Assembly (NCBI GenBank): GCA_026315105.1
Contig: CM048744.1
Location: 351,727,168-351,791,167 of the forward strand
DNA from: Locusta migratoria
Taxonomy: Eukaryota > Arthropoda > Insecta > Orthoptera > Acrididae
Length of the DNA: 64,000 bases
Direction: 5' to 3'
Each line of letters opens with the position of its first letter. The stretch's first letter is position 1. The notes under the pieces are model-generated. The model did no database searches and was not told where the DNA came from. It worked only from the letters and a program-made list of their open reading frames with translations. The position numbers and the translations under genes are program-made. Below, piece after piece: positions 56,240 through 64,000 of this stretch.

Positions 56240-57009
56240 TGAAAGACAAAACGGCTCAGAAGACTAAAGAGAAGCTTGATAATCATTATGGTGACTCTGC
56301 ACCTACGATTAAAACAGCTTATAAGTGGTTACAAAATTTTTGGGAGTGGATTTGTAACAAATTGTCCAACTTCGTACAGTTGATCGGCTGAAGAACCGCA
56401 CTGAAGCTGCTGTCAGCCTGCCACCACAGGTGGCTTTTTAATATATATGTCCTGAAGATGGGTGCCGCGATTGCTCACGCTTGACATAAAAACGGAATCG
56501 TGTGAAGTGTTGCGAGGAAGTTTTGCAGCTGTTCAGGACTTTAAGTGTCGTTTCGTCACTGTGGATAAAACATGGATACATTTCTGTACTGCTGAGGCGA
56601 AAGAACAATCTTAACAATGGGTTAACAAGGGAGAGAATCTGCACCAAAAAAGGCGAAAGGTTATGACGATCTTTTGGGATGCGTAAGGGATAATCATCAT
56701 CGACTCTCTGGAACAGGGTATTACAGGTGCATATTATTCATTGGTATGGGACCGTTTGCAAACCGAGCTACAAGAAAAACGTCGGCGATTGGCGCACAAA
56801 AAAGTCCTTTTCGATCACGAAAATGCACCCTCCCCAGCAGTTGTTGTCCCAAAAATTATTTGAATTACGATTAGAACTCGTTTCAACCCCCCCCCTTTCC
56901 CTCCCTTAGTCTGCAGACTTGGCTCCCTCGGGCTACTATTTGTTCCGCAATTTGAAGAAATGGCCAGTGGGACGAAAATTTCATTCAAACGAGGAGCTGA
57001 TTGTATAAA

Positions 57010-57265
57010 TTGCTGGTAGAACTGCCGGTTTATAAAGCCGTGGTCCATAAAACTTTTCAGTTCTTCCTAACGTTTCGTCCAGAGGTGCGCCGGACATCTT
57101 CGGAGGTCTTCTTACTCGGCAAGACTCAACGGAAGTAAGAAGACCTCCGAAGATGACCGGCGCAGCTCTCGTTAGGAAAAACTGAAAAGTTTTATGGACC
57201 ACGGCCTTATAACCCGGAAGTTCAACCCGCAACTATGACATCCGGTCGTGATAGCCTTCATTGCA
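57010..57265. mobile_element. 256-bp foldback nested in mariner
   Basis: Perfect 12-bp duplication TGATTGTATAAA (56998-57009, 57266-57277). The interior is an inverted repeat: 57036-57118 pairs with 57134-57212 (GTGGTCCATAAAACTTTTCA and complement; GGAGGTCTTCTTAC and complement). Non-coding. Confidence 0.88.
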
Positions 57266-57460
57266 TGATTGTATAAAGTAATAGCTATTTTGCAGGCTTG
57301 CTATTATTTATATTATTCGGAAGAGATCAACAAATTAGAACAGCGTTGGACGAAGTGTACATGTCTAAAAGGAAACTATTTCGAAAAATAAAAATGATTT
57401 TCCCCAAAGACGTTAGTATTTTTTATTTTTGTACGGACTTTTCAAACGACCATCCTATGT

Positions 57461-57760
57461 CAGACGAAGGGGGGGGGGGGGGGGGGAAAGGCCACACAGG
57501 CCACTGCTAACACTGAATCATATTATATCACTGCCAGTCTCGATTTTTCCTCAATTAATAGCATTTCTCGTTTACTATTGCATCCTAAGTGTAATGTTTA
57601 CAATCGTCGAACTGCTGCATTGTTTGATGTTAGTATAATGTCAATAATCGTTTGTATTTGCAGACGTATCTTCCCTATTAATACAGGCGATTTTATTTAT
57701 AATATTTAATAACCTTTATTCTGCCTGTGGTTCAAATGATGTTTCATGCTTTGAAGTACA
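57461..57760. other. G-run and unassigned stretch
   Basis: G17 interrupted run at 57468-57486, then unremarkable AT-rich DNA up to the THAP segment. Confidence 0.45.
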
Positions 57761-58018
57761 TTACGTATTTGTTAAGCATTCCACAATTTGACGTTTCCTA
57801 GTTATTCTCCTTAGAGCTTTTGGTTTCTGTAGGTGCTCAGGAAACGAAAATATTGTTGGAATGTCATTTGCCTGCAGCCGCTTTCGATCGGTGGTAGCAT
57901 ACATGAACTTTTCTTCAAAATGACAAGAGCATATGGAACTATACTTTGTAGGCTGCCACTTATCACGCCTCATACTGGCTGCCCATTGGCTTACCAACTC
58001 TTTGTTTTTAAAGGAGAT
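57761..58018 (-). CDS. THAP-domain coding segment (possible exon)
   Basis: The minus frame reads NKELVSQWAASMRRDKWQPT, then SSICSCHFEEKF, RKRLQANDIPTIF and a basic tail to TAA at 57761. The W, CSxHF (zinc-binding Cys and His) and xVPTIF-like DIPTIF residues are the second half of a THAP zinc-dependent DNA-binding domain. Its first half (CxAxxC) is not seen nearby. An AG at 58019-58020 (TTTTATACAG on the minus strand) could be a splice acceptor just upstream of the segment. Alternatively a lost base in the A-run near 58010 hides an upstream reading, making this a relic. THAP domains occur in host regulators and in P-element-type transposases; I cannot tell which. Confidence 0.55.
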   Translation of the reverse strand: MSFKNKELVSQWAASMRRDKWQPTKYSSICSCHFEEKFMYATTDRKRLQANDIPTIFSFPEHLQKPKALRRITRKRQIVECLTNT

Positions 58019-58484
58019 CTGTATAAAACATAGTTTAATTACAGTTCATATACCTTGGATACTTACCCAATGGTTAATACGCATTTTTACACTATATAAT
58101 CAACTGTCAATACCTTAAAACACACCAAATACAACCATCGTCTGCCTAGCTTTTTGATGGTCGTGAAGTAAACATAATTTTGAAATTTGGTAAATGCGAA
58201 AGTAAAGTATAACGAATGTTTATAAACAAATACACGCGGATACACAACGACCTATATAATTACATATTTCTTTCTTTATACCCGCCTAAAGTATGATATT
58301 CTAACAGTTTTATTAATGCGGTTGCTGCAGTTGTACATCGAACATACACTGGGCATGATTTACCACTAATAACAGTGCTTACCCGTTAGTTGAGATTACA
58401 AACAGAAGCGTCTGCTCACTCTGCTGCATCAAACTGACGTTCTCAAATATGGCGCCCAATGTTGCTTAGGCCGGTATATTTATT

Positions 58485-58720
58485 TGTCAAAAATTTACAT
58501 CATAAAAATTTGATAGTGTAATAGGGAACTTTGACATATCTCCGCTTTCGTAAAAAAATTATGATCATATCTAGTGCCTTGCAGTAGATTTGATAATAAA
58601 AGTCGTTTGTCTACTGTTCACTGCAGTGCGGAATGTAACCGCTTGGAGCGCTAGCATTGCTGTAGCTCTTGGACCGCGGTTATTTGAAAACATGACATCG
58701 AAGTTTATTTGGTGTGCGCC
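58485..58720 (+). repeat. Dispersed repeat, copy 2
   Basis: Partner of 53870-54106. Downstream 58720-58960 contains a decayed frame (ALYNPRHPE ... KKKINGL) that weakly recalls a MADF-type domain; too weak to call. Confidence 0.6.
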
Positions 58721-60180
58721 GTCTTCGATGAAATTAATCGAACCTTCTGAAGCAGACGAAGCACTGTATAATCCCAGACACCCTGAATAAGAACAGTTTA
58801 AGGAGACTCGAAAGTTACAAGAGAATGGTGGAGGTACTCAACGGAGAAATTCGCCCTGGGTGTAAGAAGAAGATTAATGGCCTCGTTTGTTACATCAACA
58901 ACAAAATTATTAGAAATATATGAAGCAGATTTTATAAGCTCTCCACTCGTCCCAAACTAATAATAATCGACGTTATTCCTGCTCTGATGTTGACAGATTC
59001 TTGTAATCGCTCATGTCCGGCCAGTAAGTTACTCCTTACGCTATAGCAAACATTTCATTGCCAACATGAGCACGTTACGCCGCCACGCCGTAAGTAAAAT
59101 TTAACCCCAGTAGCAAGAAATTGCTGTGTCACTGTAAACCTGTCTTCAGCCGATATAGTCTTCTGACGTGCGTATACTGAGTTTTAATGTGTGGAGCCAC
59201 TTAACTGAGTAAATACCGATACGTCGTATCATCAATTCTCCAGTTATTTATATATGGACTTGGCGCCCTCCGCTTGAGCTCCCGCAAGACGAAATGATTT
59301 CCAAAGTTTCACCTAAGTAAGCCACGCCTTTGGCCCACTTTAGGTTACGGTAGTAACACTAAACATGGGCCTTTGCGATCGTCTTTAGACAGCTCGAAAT
59401 TTAAATGAAAATGACGGCTTAACTATTCATCTGACACGAAAATTGAATAACCGAATTTGTAGACGAGAAAATTATCTACAACTTTGCCCTCTTATGTTTT
59501 TTTTTTTTTTTCATATCTAGTAGCGTTTCAACGACATTTGCAATAATAACGGCGATTGTGGGATGTATGTCTGTCTGTCCGTGAAGTATTCCCTGTTTTT
59601 AAGACGAACCGTTCAACCGATCAGCACCAAATTTTACAGACATGATTGTAGGCCGCCAGAGTCCAGAACCTCCCTTTTTCAAATTTTTCGGACAATAAAT
59701 ACGGTAGTAAAACAAAAGAAAAAAAGCCGTTTGTAATATAATTGTAATTGTAAACGAACCGTTCATCTGACACGAAAATTGAATAACCTAATTTGTAGAG
59801 GAGATAATTATCTACAACTTTGTTCCCTTATGGTTTTTTTCATATCTCGTATCGTTTGAGACATATTTGCAAAAATAACTGAGATTTGACACCCTCCATT
59901 GAATTAACGAAAACCAGCCGTTCGGAAATGTCACGTGACATTCCTCGCCCATAACTCTCTGTGGCATACGCCGTCTTGCGTTGCGTATTTGATGATTTTC
60001 TTATTGTAACTTACACGTTGTCATTTCAAAGCAATTAACACAAAGGAATTAACAAAAACACACCGTTCTTAGTACGATAAATGATAATCTAATGACTACT
60101 AATGCCATATTGAAATCAGTTAACAACGGCTATCAATAGTATGAGACTATTGAAGGCCTGTTTTGATTTCAAGCCGTAGC
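58721..60180. other. Unassigned, with internal direct repeat
   Basis: 58985-59110 is a partial copy of the 17240-17640 repeat. 59418-59545 and 59763-59890 are diverged direct repeats (CATCTGACACGAAAATTGAA, ATTATCTACAACTTTG). No gene. Confidence 0.5.
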
Positions 60181-60183
60181 GTA

Positions 60184-60255
60184 GTGGGCAAGGTGCAGGA
60201 TTATGACGCAAAAGGTTGGTAGTTCGAAATCCGCCACTCCCAATTTTTTTTTTTT
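60184..60255 (+). repeat. tRNA-like sequence followed by T-run
   Basis: AGCGTAGTGGGCAAGGTGC (A-box-like) and GTAGTTCGAAATCC (B-box-like) at proper spacing, followed by T14. Stem pairing is poor, so it is more likely a tRNA-derived repeat fragment than a functional tRNA gene. Confidence 0.45.
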
Positions 60256-60560
60256 TTTCCTAAAATGGTTTCAGACACTTATTAATTTATTATTATTTTG
60301 GTCAAAAATGTTAGCAAAAACCTATAAAACTACAAATCTAAAGTGGACCGTAAAACACACCAGTGTGATTTTTTTCTTTAAAATGCAGTTTTCGTAGTAG
60401 CGATGACAGCGCATGATAACATGTGTTTACTGTTAGCCATCTTGAAATATGACCAAAAATATGACGACAGTGTAATACCCCTTAATAGCGTCACGTCAAA
60501 GATTTACATAAAAAATAGTACGAACTTTTGATGATGATTTATGTCGAAGATTTGATCAAA

Positions 60561-60762
60561 AAGCCGTCCGCGGTGGCCGAGGGGACTGAGGCGCTTCAGT
60601 CACGGTCTGCACGACCACTACGGTCGGGGGTTCGAATCCCCCCTCGGGCATGGATATTTGTGCCGTCTTTAGGATTAGTTAGTTCGTAAGTAGTTTGTAA
60701 CTTTAGGGACTGATGACCCCGTAGTCGAGTCCCATAAGCTGTACAAACATCTGAACATTTTT
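60561..60762 (+). repeat. SINE family A
   Basis: Complete copy. Flanking duplication is poor (TTGATCAAAA / TTGGTGAAA), so boundaries are less certain than for other copies. Confidence 0.9.
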
Positions 60763-60871
60763 TGGTGAAAGAATTACAATAAACAAAAAGTACGTACAGT
60801 TTTCGTAAAAATTGCTATTAGGTGTAGAAATTGTGTAAGTATTCCAACACAACGATAAAAAAAATGTCACG

Positions 60872-60944
60872 TCAGGGTTCGAACCACCGACCCTGCGGCT
60901 GAAAGGTCGGAACGTTACTATCAGAGCTACACTGACAGGTGGTG
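60872..60944 (-). repeat. tRNA-like sequence
   Basis: On the minus strand: GTCAGTGTAGCTCTGATAGT and GTCGGTGGTTCGAACCCTGA, with A- and B-box character. The cloverleaf does not close well by eye. Probably a tRNA-derived repeat head. Confidence 0.4.
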
Positions 60945-61066
60945 CAATTCATTTAATGATTGGTATTTACATGTACTTGCAAAACTTCAAAGTCGATTTT
61001 CTCGAGAATTCTTTTGGAGTTGCATCGAGAATGGCTTTGCCTGATTGTTACATGAGTTCTGAACTT

Positions 61067-61741
61067 GACGTAGTGTTTCACTAAGTGTGTTTGCCTCTGT
61101 AACTTATAAAATAATAGGTGACGAGAAATTTTAATGCGGTAGGTCAACACAAGAAATGTTACACTTTCTGCGGAGCTATGAACATAGTTTATTGTATCAT
61201 TTTCCAAAGAGTTACACCACAAAGATATAATTTTTTAAATGGAACAATAGTTTTTTCTATCGTGTATTGGATTCATTTAAACCAGATGCGTCCAAATCAA
61301 TTTAAACTACATTCCATCACTGTTAGTTTGGGAGCTACAAGCCTTCAAAGTTCCGGGGGCGGAGGCTGCGATAGCGTAGCTGGCTGGCCGTGCCATGGGG
61401 CACGGCGCACTGTCTCATGACCACCAGCCAGTCAGCTACGCTGTCGTAGCCTCCGCCCTAAACTTTGAAGGGTTGTAGCTCCCAAACTAACAGTGATAGG
61501 AATGTAGTTTAAATTGATTTGGACGCAGCTGGTTTCAACGAATACAATGCACGATAGAAAAAACTATTGTTCCATTTAAAAATTATATCTTTGTGCTGTA
61601 ACTCTTTGGAAAATGGTACAGTAAACTATGTAGCTCCGCAGAAAGTGTAACATTTCTTGTGTTGACCTATCGCATTAAAATTTCCCGTCACCTATTATTT
61701 TGTAAGTTACAGAGGCAAACACACTTAGTGAAACACCCTGT
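61067..61741. repeat. ~675-bp foldback, ~320-bp arms
   Basis: 61067-61388 pairs with 61423-61741: GTGTTTCACTAAGTGTGTTT at the outer left with its complement at the outer right, and GCGTAGCTGGCTGGC near the loop. Arms differ at scattered positions. The loop (~35 bp) is GC-rich. The right end abuts a Helitron 3' end by five bases. Confidence 0.88.
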
Positions 61742-61746
61742 ATATA

Positions 61747-61800
61747 CTAGCTGTAAGTACCCGACTTTGTCCGGGTTTAAAATGTTTTCTGTAGAAGAGT
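61747..61800 (-). mobile_element. Helitron-like 3' terminus
   Basis: Minus strand: CCCGGACAAAGTCGGGTACT hairpin then TACAGCTAG before a host T (61746 is A on the plus strand). Same terminus type as 42844 and 26018. The 5' end was not found; only the 3' end is certain. Confidence 0.6.
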
Positions 61801-61959
61801 ACGAAACCGTTTATTTGCATGTAATAAAAGGATACATTTATGTTAAAGTAATGTGATTAATAACATTATGGCAGTTCCATTTGGAGTACATACAAAAAGA
61901 TTTTCGTCTTTGCCTATTGTGGAGTAGACCACATAAAACTTTTCATCAAGATCGGAGCA

Positions 61960-62395
61960 AAACTGTGGATTTTGGCGAAATCCATAGTCCCTGCAATAGC
62001 AGTGTGCATAGCTACAACACTAGGAGAAAGGATGATATTCACTATTCTAGGTTAAATCTAACTTTGGCTCAGAAAGGGGTGAATTATGCTGCCACAAAAG
62101 TCTTTGGTCACTTACCAAGTAGTATCAAAAGTCTGACAGATAGCCACCTAATATTTAAAAAGAAATTAAAGGAATTTCTGAATGGCAACTCCTTCTACAA
62201 TGTAGATGAAGTTTTAGATAAAACTTTTAAGAAAATCAAATCAAAAATAAAAAAAAATAAAAAATAAAACAAAAAAAAACCCTTAAAATATTGATTGTCA
62301 AGTGTGGACAACATTTACTAAACTGACACGTTCCACATCATTACGAAATGTCGTATATATGATCTATGGAACAAGTATTAATCTAATCTAATCAT
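61960..62395 (+). mobile_element. LINE 3' fragment (CR1/Jockey-like C-terminus)
   Basis: The open frame 61881-62267 contains SSVHSYNTRRKDDIHYSRLN, LTLAQKGVNYAATKVFGHLP then SSIKSL, ending in a lysine-rich run before a noncoding tail and TAATCTAATCTAATC. The YNTRxKxD...GxKxxNxLP pattern is typical of the C-terminus of several LINE RT proteins. Homologous to 14600-15005 but with the frame preserved. 5'-truncated. Confidence 0.78.
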
Positions 62396-62639
62396 GCGTT
62401 GGACGAAATTTTATGTAGACAGTGACCTTCCTCCCTCCCTCCCTCCGTGTAATATCGGTCTTAGCGCTGCCACCCAGAGTGCTGTATCTTTTGCCTATAG
62501 CCTCTGTATGTTGTGTTTATATACCTCTTTGGCAATAAGTAACCGAGACCAGTCAATAGTGCCTACGTAGCTGCAAGTGCTTGCTGCTATTTTTAAAGAA
62601 ACGAGAGCTATAATTAGTGCGGGTGTAGCCCCGACAGTG

Positions 62640-63017
62640 CGGCGGTTCGGGTACCCATTTGCAGCGGAACGCCGAGGTGGCGAGCTGTGACTCCAGGGGA
62701 GTCGGTGTGCGTCCTCCAGAATAGACCGTGAGGCGTCGCCGGCGTCGGCGTCGGCGTCTATTTCCAGCAGGCAGGAGGCAGGAATGCTCCGCGAGCTGTG
62801 TCCGGGGGTGGCAGGGAGAGGGTGTGGTGGGGGCAGGGTGCGCGCGCTGCCTCCCCTCCCCTCCCCTCCACTCCCCTCCACGCCTCCAGCCGCGCCCACC
62901 GCCGCTCCAGACCTGTGTCTGCCGCTAGCGCCGGGCCATTCAGTCCAGTCGAGCCCCGCCGGCGCACCGCACTACACCGGAACTGACTGCAGCTACAACT
63001 ACAACTACAGCGGCACC
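62640..63017 (+). promoter_or_regulatory. GC-rich promoter-like region and 5' UTR
   Basis: Strongly GC- and CpG-rich block (GGCGTCGCCGGCGTCGGCGT, CCCCTCCCCTCC repeats), in sharp contrast to the AT-rich surroundings. It ends directly at an ATG in good context. An arthropod initiator-like TCAGT lies at 62940-62944 (in GCCATTCAGTCCAG), giving a possible start near 62942 and a ~76-base leader. No clear TATA box at -30. A (CCCTC)n run and CTACAACTACAACTACAG repeats flank it. Confidence 0.55.
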
Positions 63018-63088
63018 ATGGTGGAACTGCTCACCGCGGCCTGCGTCCTCGTGGCGCTGGTGGCCGTCGCCCTCGCTGCTGTCTACAG
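63018..63088 (+). CDS. Probable first coding exon; membrane-anchor N-terminus (P450-like)
   Basis: The ATG at 63018 sits in GGCACCATGG, a near-ideal eukaryotic start context. It is followed by MVELLTAACV then LVALVAVALAAVYR, a ~20-residue hydrophobic helix ending in Arg. The reading then meets CTACAG|GTCAGT at 63088/63089, a plausible splice donor, after which the DNA is SINE-filled intron. A short signal-anchor exon like this begins many microsomal cytochrome P450s, but other single-pass ER or secreted proteins fit equally from sequence alone. The rest of the gene lies beyond the window. It is the best host gene candidate here. Confidence 0.6.
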
Positions 63089-63106
63089 GTCAGTCCTGAT
63101 GCCAGA

Positions 63107-63277
63107 GCCCAAGTGTGTTTGTTTGTACACCTTTGGGACTACTTTGGTCATCAGTCCCCCGGCTCACAAACTAGTTAAACTAACCTAAGATCAGTCGACA
63201 TCCCCATGCCCGAGGGAGGACTCGAACCTCCGACGGCGAGCAACCGCGCTTTTCGCAACAAGCTCGTTCACTCCACC
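63107..63277 (-). repeat. SINE family B in putative intron
   Basis: Minus-strand copy with CGGAGGTTCGAGTCCTCCC and GGGACTGATGACC. The head is shortened. Confidence 0.85.
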
Positions 63278-63289
63278 GAGGCAGAGGCG

Positions 63290-63650
63290 CCGGCCGCGGT
63301 GGCCGAGGGGACTGAGGCGCTCCAGTCACGGTCTGCACGGCCACTACGGTCGGGGATTCAAAATGTTTGTATAGTCTATGGGACTTAACTACGGGGTCAT
63401 CAGTCCCTAAACTTACAAACTACTTAAGAACTACTTACGAACTAGGACGGCACAAATATCCATGCCCGACGGGGGATTCGAACCCCCGACCGTATTGGCC
63501 GTGCAGGGTCGGGGGTTCGAATCCCCCCTCGGGTATGGATATTTCTGCCGTCCTTAGTATTAGCTAGTTCATAAGTAGTTTGTAAGCTTAGGAGTTGATG
63601 ACCCCGTAGTAAAAGTCCCATAGACTCTACAAACATTTTGAAAATTTTTT
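63290..63650 (+). repeat. SINE family A, itself split by another SINE A
   Basis: Parts 63290-63360 and 63507-63650. Outer flanks GAGGCAGAGGCG at 63278-63289 and 63651-63662 are a perfect 12-bp duplication. Confidence 0.92.
63361..63506 (-). repeat. 5'-truncated SINE A nested in SINE A
   Basis: Minus-strand copy lacking the first part of its head. The host words GGTCGGGGATTCA (63348-63360) and GGTCGGGGGTTCGAA (63507-63521) look like the target duplication. Confidence 0.85.
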
Positions 63651-63776
63651 GAGGCAGAGGCGGAGGCCTCCGGTTTGAATCCCACTCATGTCAGTAACGT
63701 AACATCTGAATGTAGCGCTCTAACAAGGAAAACCATATCGGTATCTGAATTTAGATTTTATCTCTATACTCATTAG

Positions 63777-64000
63777 ATCCTAAGATTTTTATCTGTCACT
63801 TTCCACTTCTTTCACCTCTGACAGTGTTGCTAATGTGAAAAAATACCGAGTAGCACCGTGGTTCGGAAACCACGTTGAACTGTAGGTCCCCCTATAACTG
63901 GCTGGGTAACTCAGTTCGAAGTCGGAGGAAGGCAACGGCATACCACCTCCACACATGACCGTGCCTAGTAAAGCACTGTGGTGTTCAAACCAATCTTCGG
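63777..64000 (+). repeat. SINE family C body, cut by window edge
   Basis: Reverse-complement match to 26239-26470 (TTTTTATCTGTCACTTTCCA, GTAGGTCCCCCTATAACTGG, GGAGGAAGGCAACGGCATAC). The tRNA-like head is missing or replaced. Confidence 0.85.

Larger units (their letters stand above)
55987..57405 (+). pseudogene. mariner transposase relic
   Basis: N-terminus MDEKEFCVVIKHYFMKGK, resumed after the SINE as TAQKTKEKLDNHYGDSAPTI then KTAYKWLQNF (helix-turn-helix DNA-binding region). Later DKTWIHF-like residues (first catalytic Asp), SADLAPSGYYLFRNLKKW (third catalytic position in mariner, here DLAPSGY rather than DLAPSDY) and, after the foldback, EEINKLEQRWTKCTCLKGNY as C-terminus. Several stops and frameshifts. 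This cut-and-paste enzyme inserts at TA. Confidence 0.85.
55806..57460 (+). mobile_element. mariner element, decayed, with two later insertions
   Basis: The left end CGAGAGGCGTTTGAGAAGTC and the right end (complement of GACTTTTCAAACGACCATCC) are diverged terminal inverted repeats. The transposase relic lies between them. A SINE (56042-56239) and a foldback (57010-57265) interrupt it. A G-run (57467-57486) lies just outside. Confidence 0.78.

Noticed and set aside
58720..58960. MADF-domain gene
   Set aside because: Only a few residues fit and the frame is interrupted by several stops.
62495..62967. Proline/arginine-rich ORFs on both strands at 62.5-63.0 kb
   Set aside because: Open frames in all directions are expected in CpG-rich DNA; the plus-strand start at 63018 is the better-supported coding start.
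1..64000. Functional tRNA genes
   Set aside because: The tRNA-like A and B boxes are heads of dispersed SINEs with common bodies and target duplications; the two isolated tRNA-like pieces (60184, 60872) fold poorly.
1..64000. CRISPR array, operons, bacterial promoters or terminators
   Set aside because: No regularly spaced short repeats and no prokaryotic gene organisation; the window is eukaryotic.

Overview
The window looks like euchromatic but repeat-packed DNA from a large-genome orthopteran insect, most likely a Schistocerca-type grasshopper or locust. This is inferred from the repeat families: a tRNA-derived SINE whose body ends with a GACTGATGACC block and an ACAAACATTTGAACATTTT tail occurs 12 times, together with the RTE-like and other LINEs that accompany it in locust genomes. 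There is no bacterial-style gene organisation. Nearly every recognisable coding stretch belongs to a mobile element, and most are broken.

Layout. 1-2.1 kb: truncated SINE and a DDE-transposase relic. 2.1-8.3 kb: one RTE-type LINE (minus strand) split by a 2.95-kb terminal-inverted-repeat insertion that itself carries two SINEs. 8.4-12 kb: SINEs (one nested in another), a TIR element and a foldback. 12.6-13.6 kb: Helitron-like element. 14.6-17 kb: LINE 3' fragment, SINE, solo LTR. 17.9-24.3 kb: a nearly intact two-ORF LINE (minus strand, 5.7 kb) flanked by an exceptional ~350-bp direct duplication. 25-30.5 kb: Helitron-like element, tRNA-Cys-like SINE, RTE fragment, second solo LTR, and a Tc1 relic split by a LINE carrying an RNase H domain. 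32-37.2 kb: a decayed LINE broken up by a SINE, a palindromic mariner derivative, another LINE and a ~690-bp palindrome. 38.8-44 kb: SINE, another decayed LINE split by a Helitron-like element, then another Helitron-like element. 46.4-50 kb: SINE containing a hAT deletion derivative containing a SINE; then a DUF7869-type gene relic bounded by perfect 37-bp inverted repeats. 50.6-53.8 kb: a 3.2-kb imperfect foldback. 55.8-57.5 kb: mariner relic carrying a SINE and a foldback. 57.8-58.0 kb: THAP-domain coding segment. 61.1-62.4 kb: palindrome, Helitron 3' end, LINE tail. 62.6-63.1 kb: a GC-rich promoter-like block and the probable first coding exon of a host gene, a short hydrophobic membrane anchor of the kind that starts microsomal cytochrome P450s, followed by an intron filled with nested SINEs.

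The main biology is therefore a dated stack of insertions. At least a dozen insertions can be bounded to the base by target-site duplications visible in the sequence, giving relative ages (for example SINE into TIR element into RTE; SINE into hAT into SINE). The likeliest host gene starts at 63018 on the plus strand; the THAP segment at 57.8-58.0 kb is a weaker candidate. I did not find a convincing new biological system such as a defence or regulatory cassette. The least ordinary structures are the ~350-bp duplication around the LINE, the unclassified element with ACACTTGCGCGG subterminal repeats, the large foldbacks, and the mariner derivative built from two 3' ends. All family assignments come from reading motifs by eye; no database search was run.
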